Assembly (NCBI GenBank): GCA_964058805.1
Contig: CAXKVV010000630.1
Span: 1 to 40,315 of the forward strand
DNA length: 40,315 bases
Origin: Schoenoplectus triqueter
Lineage: Eukaryota > Streptophyta > Magnoliopsida > Poales > Cyperaceae
Direction: 5' to 3'
The notes under the pieces are model-generated. The model was not told where the DNA came from. It made no database searches and was given only the letters and a program-made list of their open reading frames with translations. A program made the position numbers and the translations under genes. Below are positions 25,568 through 35,300 of the stretch, piece after piece. Positions within the stretch are counted from its first letter, which is position 1; each line of letters starts with the position of its first letter.

Positions 25568-27535
25568 AAGAGCCACCCACCAAAGCGGGTCCTGAAGAAT
25601 TTGGCAATTTGAAGGGCCTGCTTTGGTGCACATATCTGACACACCTCTCTCCTCCTCGGGTTCAGGCTAGACTTCGATAGATTTTCCTTTAATCAGATTC
25701 TTCTCATGAGCGCAACATGGTGGGGCCTGTCCTCTCAGCCTCTCGCTCGTGGGATAATGGTGCATGTACTCAGCCTCCTGCTGAGCTACCTGCTTCAGCC
25801 ACTATGGGGATAGGTAAAGATAGCATCTCTCGGCTACCTTATTTCGCTTTCTTTCTCTTTTCTTTCACTGTTGGGGATGCTGATCGCCTGCTTTGCTATT
25901 TTCTCATCTCTTCTTTCGTAGTATGGGAGATTTTCATAAGCTCTTTACATTTTACACTCTCAATCTTAGTTGCAAAAGTGCCTAATACAACTGCTTTTAT
26001 TTTCACATAGCATCTAAGTACAAAAATAGAAAAAGGGAAAGCTTTACAGCACCCTATTGCACTTATTCTATACATATCTTCTCTTTATTTATTACAATAC
26101 AGAACTGAAGTAACCGTGGTATTTTACGGATACCGAACCTGTCTGTATTGACCTCTAGGCCGGGTACAGAATAAACCCGTTTATCCCTTTATTACTGATG
26201 GATAAACTTACCAGTATCAATTGGATTATGGATGCAATTGATAACACCATTTTATGGATGCTCCTTATATATTTAATTGACTTTTATTTGTGGAAGCTCA
26301 CCCACTCTCCCCTCATTTGTGCACTGTTGCGTGCTAAAGTGGAAACTCACATTCACTCATCTCCACTCAATTTGTTTTGTGGGGTACTACCCTCAAACAT
26401 CCATCACGCATCCCTGCGAGACAGGCTTTCATCGGGTAGGTCCGCTCTCCATGACCTGAGTCACTTCTTTAAGCGAATTACTTTATTTGACACTGAATGT
26501 CGGGCAAAAGCATAAACCCTTAGTCTGACCCCTCCATGATCTATTTCGGGATTAGAAACAGACCACCTCCTTGGGCGTGTGGTACTTTTGCGGATGAATG
26601 TACCCAACCTGGTTTTTTATATTTTAGCTACCCTCAAACATCCATCACGCATCCCTGCGAGATAGGCTTTCATCGGGTAGGTCCGCTCTCCATGACCTGA
26701 GTCACTTCTTTAAGCGAGCCGCTTTGTTTAACATGAAATGTCGGGTACAAGCGTAAACCCTTGATCTGACCCCTCCATGATGTGTCGTGGGATTATGACA
26801 CACCATTTCTTCGGGCGTGTGGTGCTTTTACGGATGAATGCACCCAACCTGGCTTTGTATGACACTCATGGTGTCGGGGACAAAGGTGGCAACCCCTTAT
26901 TGAAAATGTTTTATTATTTTTATTTATTTTTATTTTTTATTTTTATGAGCAGGAAAGTAGGTTTTTATTGTTTTACATATATATCCTTTTATTTTATCAG
27001 AAGAGGGCAAATTTTTGTTATTAGTGATACATGCTACTAATAATACGAGAGTTATTTATTTATATGCCCTCAGAAGCGACTATTTACTAGCCACCAATTT
27101 GCTCGACCTATCTCTTGGCTTGCGCCGCGAGCGACCAATATGAGCAACTTTCGTCATTGGGCAACAGATAGTTTGAGGGACAAACTGCAAACCCTGCCCA
27201 TTTTTGTGTTTATTCTGTATCAAATGGACAAACCCAGTGGTATTTGTATTGTGAGCCCAAACACCAAAGCTCTCGCCTTACATTCTCACGTGGTTTTGGC
27301 GTTGTATTCCCTTATTCTATATATTTTTTATTTTTATAGGGCTAAATGTGTTTGTGTAGTTTTGGATTTTTTGGATGCATTCTATTTACAGATGCACAAG
27401 TAGGGTTTTTGGGATTTTTTATGCAAAAGTGGAGGTTAGACATGGGTTCGTGTTTCGTGCACGTGTGTGTAAACGAACACTTATTCCCTCCTTATTTATT
27501 TATAATAGATACTACTCGGTTGGCCCCGCTCCGGG
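25568..27535 (-). other. Non-coding 3' region between integrase and 3' LTR
   Basis: About 1.97 kb, largely AT-rich, with short unconvincing frames on both strands and no domain I recognise. Long 3' non-coding regions are common in Tat elements. The bases next to the LTR on the minus strand (GGTGGGTGGCTCTT) must hold the plus-strand primer, but they are a poor polypurine tract. A cleaner all-purine run, GAGGAGGAGAGAGG, lies at 25644-25657, about 77 bp before the LTR. A 241-bp tandem duplication fills 26387-26860. Confidence 0.75.
26387..26860. repeat. 241-bp tandem duplication in the 3' non-coding region
   Basis: The first unit starts CTACCCTCAAACATCCATCA at 26387 and the second at 26628. The first 85 bases or so of each are almost identical, including CATCGGGTAGGTCCGCTCTC. 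The remainder is recognisably the same with many substitutions (CCACCTCCTTGGGCGTGTGG against CCATTTCTTCGGGCGTGTGG). The divergence between units, against identical LTRs, shows this duplication is older than this insertion. Confidence 0.88.
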
Positions 27536-29305
27536 CTATGTGTAGTACTTCTTCAGATATCGCCCATTAATCGGTGGCATGGGCCTTTCACCTTCATGAT
27601 CTATGAGTTGGTATGCGCCGCCCTCGTATACCTTCTCAATTATATATGGCCCTTCCCAGTTCGGAGAGAATTTTGGGCCGATGTGCCGGCCAATGATCGG
27701 CCTTTTAAGGACAAGAACAAGCTCTCCTTGTTGAAATGCCCTGACTCGCGCCATTTTGTCATATGCCCTTGCCATTTTTGCCTGATATATTTCAAGGTTC
27801 TGCTGGGCTATCAGCCTCTTCTCGTCCATGGCATCCAACTCGTCCAATCTGAGTTGTTGGCATTCATCCATGGTCATATCATTTTGCATAGCCACCCGCA
27901 ATGACGGTAATTCCACCTCAAGAGGAAGGACGGCTTCAACCCCAAAAGCCAAAGAATACGGGGTAGCTTGCATAGGCGTTCGGTACGTAGTTCGATAAGC
28001 CCATAATGCCTCCTGTAGACGATTATCCCAGTCTCGTTGGTTGCCGTTCACGTTCTTCTTCATGATATTGATCAGGGTTTTATTAAAGGCTTCGGCCAGG
28101 CCGTTGGCTCTCGGGTTATAAATGGACGAGAATCTCCAGTCGATGTTAAATTGCTCCGCCAGGGCATAGACTTTGGAGCTCTTGAAGGCCGTTCCATTAT
28201 CGGATATTATCCGTTGTGGTGTACCAAATTGGTAAAGGATGTGCGTCTTGAAGAACTTAACCACATCGGATGCTTTAACTTCTTTAAGCGGGATGGCTTC
28301 AGCCCATTTTGTAAAGTAATCTGTCGCCGCCAGGATGAACCGGTGACCTCTTGACGTAGGAGGGTCTATGGGCCCCACTATATCTGTGCCCCACATATTA
28401 AATGGCCAGGATGCTACCGTGGGGTGCAACGGGTTTGGCGCTTGATGTATAAAAGGGCCATGTATCTGGCACATACGGCACTTCTTCGCGTGCTCTTCAC
28501 AATCAGCCACCATCGTGGGCCAATAATATCCCATTCGCTTGATTTTTAACTTCATCTTTGGCCCAGACTGATGTGCTCCGCATAGCCCGGAATGAACTTC
28601 TTTCATAACCTGCCCGGCTTCAGGCCCTGATACACATCTTAGCCACAACTGATCATAAGACCTACGGTATAACGTGTTGCCCACATACGCATACCGTAGT
28701 ACCCGTTTTCTTAGTTGATCAGCGATTCTTTTATCTTTGGGGAGGGTGCCATGCCGGAAATATTCGATGAACGGCTGTCTCCAATCATCGTCTTCAGTTA
28801 TCATTGCTTCTTGGCATTCCATCTTTTCTATCCCAATATTTTCATTATTCGCCTTATCTGTTGTTTGACACAATGATAATGGCCTTCTATTGCGGACGAT
28901 GATGTGGATTTCCGGCTCTGTTGGTTCACCCAGCTCCTTGGCGAGTTTGGCCAACGCATCTGCTTCACCATTCACAGCCCTTGTGACCTTCTCGATGGAC
29001 ACATACGGGATTTTCTTCATTAATTCCATGGCCTTCTGGTGATATTGTATTAGTTCCGGCTTTAAGACCTTGTATTCGCCAATTATTTGATTTATTATCA
29101 ACTGTGAATCCCCAAAGATGCGCACAGCCTTGATTTCCAGCTCCAGTGATAGCTCTAGTCCGGCGATAAGTGCCTCATACTCTGCTTCATTATTTGTACA
29201 CGGTTCAGTTAAAGCCAGAGAATGTCGTATTATCCCGCCCTCTGGGGTTACGAAGACTAATCCTGCGCCAGCTCGCACAGTTGGGACTCCCGGGCCCGCG
29301 ATCGG
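27536..29305 (-). CDS. Pol C-terminal part: second RNase H and integrase, downstream of an in-frame TAG
   Basis: These 589 codons continue in the same frame as the upstream Gag-Pol after one TAG. The residue numbers below start at the GTG codon at 29278, nine codons after the stop. Residues 1-115 are the rest of the second, archaeal-type RNase H: GAGAGLVFVTPEGG, then NNEAEYEAL with the catalytic Glu, FGDSQL with Asp57 and NGEADALAKLA with Asp107. Its first catalytic Asp lies before the stop. Integrase follows, with a zinc-binding H229, H236, C267 and C270, and a catalytic triad of Asp299 (GTDIVGP), Asp360 (SDNGTAF) and Glu396, giving the canonical D-D-x35-E spacing. The C-terminal part (GPYIIEKVYEGGAYQL) ends at KKYYT without a chromodomain. 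No good ATG lies near the start, so expression would need stop readthrough, or the stop inactivates the protein. I favour one polyprotein with the upstream frame. Confidence 0.9.
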   Translation of the reverse strand, partial: PIAGPGVPTVRAGAGLVFVTPEGGIIRHSLALTEPCTNNEAEYEALIAGLELSLELEIKAVRIFGDSQLIINQIIGEYKVLKPELIQYHQKAMELMKKIPYVSIEKVTRAVNGEADALAKLAKELGEPTEPEIHIIVRNRRPLSLCQTTDKANNENIGIEKMECQEAMITEDDDWRQPFIEYFRHGTLPKDKRIADQLRKRVLRYAYVGNTLYRRSYDQLWLRCVSGPEAGQVMKEVHSGLCGAHQSGPKMKLKIKRMGYYWPTMVADCEEHAKKCRMCQIHGPFIHQAPNPLHPTVASWPFNMWGTDIVGPIDPPTSRGHRFILAATDYFTKWAEAIPLKEVKASDVVKFFKTHILYQFGTPQRIISDNGTAFKSSKVYALAEQFNIDWRFSSIYNPRANGLAEAFNKTLINIMKKNVNGNQRDWDNRLQEALWAYRTTYRTPMQATPYSLAFGVEAVLPLEVELPSLRVAMQNDMTMDECQQLRLDELDAMDEKRLIAQQNLEIYQAKMARAYDKMARVRAFQQGELVLVLKRPIIGRHIGPKFSPNWEGPYIIEKVYEGGAYQLIDHEGERPMPPINGRYLKKYYT

Positions 29306-29308
29306 CTA
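29306..29308 (-). other. In-frame TAG stop inside the second RNase H
   Basis: The minus-strand codons run GCC TCG TCG ATT TAG CCG ATC GCG. The frame is unchanged on both sides. The stop sits in the loop between the first RNase H strand (YFDGASS, catalytic Asp) and the second (GAGAGLVFV). The loop here is about 14 codons, against the few residues I recall in related Tat proteins. It could be a point mutation, a small insertion or a readthrough site. Confidence 0.9.
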
Positions 29309-32300
29309 AATCGACGAGGCACCATCAAAGTACATCTCCCATATAGGACTTCCTTCTTCAACATGTAGGGTTTCCTCATCAGGGAAGTCACATTTTAATG
29401 GGGAGTCATCTTGGATCGGGTGTGCAGCCAGGAAATCTGCTAGCGCCTGCCCTTTTATCGCCTTTTGCGGTGTATAGGTGATGTCAAACTCGGTGAGAAT
29501 GATAGCCCACTTGGCCAGCCTCCCCGTCAGCATTGGCCGAGTCATCAGATATTTGAGAGGGTCCACCTTGGATATTAATATGATTTTGTGGGCTAGCATG
29601 TAGTGCCTCAATTTCTTCACCGCGAAGATTAGGGCTAAACAATGCTTCTCGATCGGTGAATACCCGTGTTCTGCCCCTACCATCATGCGACTTAGGTAAT
29701 ATAGCGCATTTTGATTACCATCCTGGTTTTCTTGTGCCAACAGGGCTCCCAAGGATCCATCTAAGGCGGTTGTGTATAGAATGAGCTCCTTCCCGGGTAT
29801 GGGCGCCGCCAACACTGGAGGGTTGAGTAGATATGCCTTGATTTCTTCAAAAGCTCGCTGGCACTCACCGTCCCATTTAAACGGGATATTCTTCTTAGTC
29901 AACCGGGTGAAGGGTTGGATTTTACCCGATAAGTTGGCTATGAACCGCCTGATGTACGCCAATTGCCCTTGCAAAGATCGCAATTGTTTTAAATTCTTTG
30001 GCGGGGATAGTTCCGTTATTGCTTTGATCTTGCTTGGGTCTATCTCAATGCCCCTGTGGCGTACCACAAATCCCAGAAATTTGCCAGATGATACCATGAA
30101 TGCGCATTTCAACGGGTTTAGTTTGAGCGCATGTTCTCTTAGGCGATTGAAAACGACCTCAAGATATTGGAGGTGTTCTTCATATGACATGGCCTTGATG
30201 ACTAGGTCGTCCACATAGCACTCGACTATCTTGTGGATCAGATCGTCGAATATCTTCGTCATCGCCCGTTGGTAGGTGGCTCCTGCATTTTTGAGCCCAA
30301 ACGGCATGACTTTGTAACAATATATGCCAATCGGCGTGCGGAATGCCGTGTGCCTCTCATCTTCTGGCGCCATTTTAATTTGATTATAGCCCGCATAACC
30401 GTCCATGAAGGAGAAGACTTCATAGGAGGATGTATGGTCAATTATGATTTCAGTTACTGGGAGCGGGAAATCATCTTTAGGGCACGCCTTATTTAGGTCC
30501 CGAAAGTCCACACAGATGCGGATCTGCCCATTTTTCTTCTTAACCGGGACAATGCTAGCCACCCATTCTGGTGTTTCTTCTTCCCGTATGAAACCGGCGT
30601 CGATGAGTTTCTTTGTTTCCTCCACGACCTTTTCTTCGAGTTCTATTCTCATTCGCCTCGGCGCTTGCTTAATCGGCTTGAAGGTTGGATCAATTTTCAA
30701 GTAATGGACCGCCACGTTGGGATCTAATCCAGGCATTTCTTTATAACTCCAAGCGAAGCAGTCCATATAACTTCTAAGGAATGCCTTCAACCTGTCAGCC
30801 ACCTCTTCTGGCAATGACGCGCTTATGAAAGTTGGTCGTGGGTCTTCTTCCGTCCCCAGATTAATTTCAGCTAACTCATCGACCGTATTAGGCTCCTTTT
30901 CTAGCTGCTTCAAAGCATTTTTCAGGACCGGGGTGTTATCCTCTTCTGTTTCATTATTCGGCATTTCAACAGAAGTCATGCAACAGCTCTCTTTCATACG
31001 GTACTCCTTGAGAGACCCCTCAAAACATGCTGCGTTATCGCAGTTATACCCTAATCCCCGGGTATATTTTATTTTGCCATCCAGGCCTAGGACTTTATTC
31101 TGGCCGCCATTCCAGAGTTCATCGAAGAGCTTAGCCTCGGCCTTGGATATGTCTCTTAGACATTTTGCCCTTTTTGCCAATTTATATAGCTCCTTTCCAA
31201 AGGGATGAGATGCAGCGTCATCGCTCGTTGCATTCTCTGACTCTTGTTCTATCACCCACTTCTTCCAAGTGTTGTGATCAGAATTCTTCAGAGACTGGGT
31301 CGAATCACTCTGATAGAAAATTATAGCCTTGTGGATGATAGTTTTCCCTTTGAGGCGCTCTACCTTTGCCGGCACAACAAAGGTCTTTAGGGTTTGGATG
31401 TGGTTCACCTCCCTTGGTATGAGGTCTTTGAAATGCCTTTCAGGAACCACAGTAATCTCTAGCGCTGCCATCTCTTCTTCTATCTCAATGTTCATGACTG
31501 AGTTGGAGCGGTAGATTTCCTTGATCGGCTTACGTCTCGCCACCTTAGGTTTACTAGGTACGGGAGTGTGCGAGATCGTATAAGCCACCCCTTTGCCCTT
31601 GTTATTCAGGTTATGCGGAGCTGGGTCTTGTTGAAAGCTCTTCGGGAGTTGGATCGTCCCGTTTTTATGCCCTTCTTCTATAAGGTCTTTGAATACCCAG
31701 CACTCTTCAATTGTATGGCCCAATATGCGATGATAAGGGCAGAATTCGCCTTCACCGGCTCTTTCTATGTCAGCGGGTCTTTTACAGACGGGAAGTGTTA
31801 ATCCGTTCTTTAGGGCCTGTTCAAATATCCGAGCTGTTTTATTTTTCAGGAAAGAGTATGGTTTACTCTTCTTGACCTTGAGAGTTTGCATGACGGTCGG
31901 TTGTTTAGCTTTCATTTCTTCCCCCTTTGATTCATCTACTATTACAATTACCCGTTTGCCGCTATCGGGTGCTTGTCTTTCGGGGGTCCCGGAACGGGGT
32001 TCGCTCGTCACCTCCTTGAGTAGCTCGGAGTTATAAATCGCGGTTTGCAGGTTTTCAATCATTACCATGATTTCATTGTGTTGCGTCTTGATATCCTGCA
32101 TCACTTCCCATTGTTCAGACACCTCTCTTCTATTATTTTCAACTTGGTGCCTTATTTCGTCGATCGCATTCCAGATGCGACCTTCAAAATTTTCCCGCCA
32201 TGAGCGTTCTTCATTTATAGGCCTTGGCCTAACCGGGTTATCCCTTCCGCTACTGGGTCCCGTGTTGATCATATATGACTCCTCACTTTCATTGTCTGTT

Positions 32301-35300
32301 TCGGGCCCTTTATATGGCTTCTTGAGGATGTGATAAATGATCTCTTCGTCAGACTCCTCTTCCCAGGGTTGACGATCATGGCCAGATTCTTCTCCCGAGG
32401 TGGTATCGCCCGAGTTGTTAGAATTTTCGGAGTCTTCTCCCGAAGTTGCCTCTATGATCTGAATTTGAGGGGTGTTGGCTGGCTTAAAATTGAAAATGAC
32501 CTCCTCTTCAGAATCACTTGCATTGATTTCGCTCGGTTTTATTTGGGCCTTATACGCAGCCACCTGTTTGAAGCGGAAGGTTGCTTCTTCACCCGACTTT
32601 CTTCCGGGTCTTTGGGCTCGAGCGCCTCGGGGTTTAATGTTAAATTTGACCTCTTCTTCTTCTCCAGATGAAGTATCAAATTTAGGGCCTTTGTTAAAGG
32701 GTTTCTGACCCGCTTTTGTCATTGGCCGGCTCGGCGCCACAGCGGATTTAGGCAGAAAATACTGGGCGTCATTGAACTTAATTTCATGCACCCCGAATGG
32801 CTTGACATCTCCGTCAATTCTCTTTTGCTTACCATTCTCAATATATTTCAGGCATTGGTGCAGAGTAGAGGGTATGACCTGATTACTGTGAAGCCACGGG
32901 CGACCCAGCAACGCCCGATAAGAGGTTTCAGCGTCAATGACATAGAATTTAGTAGGCGCCTTTAAGCTTCCGCATTGCAGGTTTAGGGTTATAGCTCCCA
33001 GGGCCTTTTGGGAGTTTTGATTAAAGCCATGAATAATCACCTTTTCATCAGATAGGTTCTTCACATCTAAGGTGATGGTCTTTAGGGTTTTGAGCGGCAT
33101 AATATTGATCGAAGACCCTGCGTCGACCAAGATGCGGCCAATCTTTTGCCCTCCGCAGTTTCCGGTGATGTATAGCGGGCGGTTATGGTCGACGGTGCCT
33201 ATTAGGAGGTCATCGTCTGTGAAATTTATACAGGCGGCCCGTTTGGCGGTGAATAGGGCTTCTTGCATATTTTGCTCGACAAAGTATGACTTGTACTTCT
33301 CAGGATCTTGCAAGGCCTGGATTAGTACCTCCCTTAGGTCTTGTGACATCATCAATGCGTCAAATATGCTTAATAGCGCTGGAATCTTACGCAGATGTGC
33401 CAACACATTGTATTCTTCGCCCGTCGACCGGGTCTTTTCTGGGTTCTTGCTTAAGATCTCGGCCTCTTTGCCTTTATTCAGGGCCTTATCTTTTCCTTTA
33501 TCGGAATCCTTGGGAACCTGTCTCTCGGGTATATAAGTCCCGGACCGGAGTACGGCTTTACATTCTTCATTTTTGGTCCCAGAGGTGCTTGCTTCCCCTT
33601 CGTCATTCGGGAAGAACATCTCCTCTAATGTTGGCATATCTTCGTCGTGAGAAGAATATACCATATTGCACGAAGCACCCCAGATCTCTTCGCCTTCTTC
33701 TTTATTTATTTCTTCATTCACATCTTCCTTCTTTTGACCCAGGGTTAGCTTCTCCCAGTCTTCTTTGGAGATGAAATGTTGAAGGGTGATCGCCTCGGGA
33801 CTGCCCTGCTCATATTCTTCAATCTTATTCTTTTTGGACTTGTTACTTCTATGCTTCTTTTTCTTCTTAAGAACCTGGTCTTGGCTCTGGTTCACCTTAT
33901 AATATACCCTGAGTTTTGGTGGGACCACTGGCATGATATCGTCTTTCCATTTCATGCCAGGTTCTTTCTTAAGGGCTTTAAGCATTTTAATTGATTTCTT
34001 CGATAGGTGCGTAGTCCATTGTTCTTCCTGGTCCTCGCTTAATTGGCCCGGGACTTCCTCTTCCTCGTGAGAGATCGTGTTGGCCTGCTCATGGGCTGAT
34101 GGGCTTTGCAAGAACCCTTTTGGTAAAGTAATTTCACCGTTTTTATACGCCTTCTCGACCCAATCTTTGAAGACCCAGCAATCTTCGATTGAGTGCCCTA
34201 TTATTCTGTGGTATGGGCAGAAGTTGGGTTCGTCCGATTTATCGGCATCTTCCGGGCGTTTACTGGCCGGCAGGGTTAGGCCATTCTTCAGTGCCCCTCT
34301 GAAGATTTGGGCAACTTTATCTTTTCTGAAGGAGTACGGTTTAGATTTCTTTTGTTTAAGGGATTCAAAACTCCGTGAACTCCCTCCTGGGTTGGGCCTG
34401 GGTCCCTTATTATAATTGTTGCCATTTGTGCTACTACTGCCGCCTTGGGTGTCTGCATTGGCAACCATCTTATCCTTTAACGAGGTGAATGCCACTTTGG
34501 TTTCAGCTCGGGCTCCTCGTTGCGGCCTATTATTCATGAAGTTCGGCACGGTGTGTGGTGACATCCTTTCCATATTGGATACCGATCTGAGCAAGTCTTT
34601 AAACGTGTTGACCTTTGTCACACCAAGAAGCATGCCCATCCACCCGTCAATGTTCTTCATGATTAGGTTGACGGCCTCATCTTCGGTTAATGTGCGGTCG
34701 CATTTGATGCTGAGGTTCCGCCATCTATTGATAAAATCTGTCATTGACTCCCCTTTCTTGGGTTTAGTGCTTGCCAGATCGGCTATGTTTATTTTGTCAG
34801 ACACCATGACAAATCGTGCCCTGAACGAGTCCGCCATCTCGTCCCAGGTTCTGATGCTGTTGTTTTCCAGCGAATAATACCATTGAAAGGCGGTTCCCAC
34901 CAGGCTCTGAGGGAATTGTCTTAACAACAGTGCATCATTGCCGCCCGTGTTGCCGCACGAGGCTACAAAGTGGGCCAGGTGTTGTTCGGGGTTCAGGTCT
35001 TTATTGCCTTCCCCGGAGAAGGTCCTGAAGCGGGGGATCACATACCCTTTAGGATATTCTTCCAAGTCATATATGGCAGGGTATGGATGTCCACAGTTTT
35101 TAACGGGAGGGATAGCGTATCCACCTCCAGCTATCTGCATTTGCTGGGCAATCATGGCTTGAATCTCCTTCCGGGATATTCCCGTTGGTTCAGCCTCCAC
35201 ATCTATTGTTCTATGTGGATGGGGTTTAGAATCGACAGGTTGTTTCCCCTTATGATTGCTTTTGGTACTGTGGACCCCTTCTTGACGGGAGCTACCAGCT

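Noticed and set aside
25435..27570. Plus-strand frames of 60-105 residues in the 3' non-coding region as small genes
   Set aside because: Composition is AT-rich, there are no recognisable domains, and they lie antisense in a retrotransposon non-coding region. Some overlap the 241-bp duplication.
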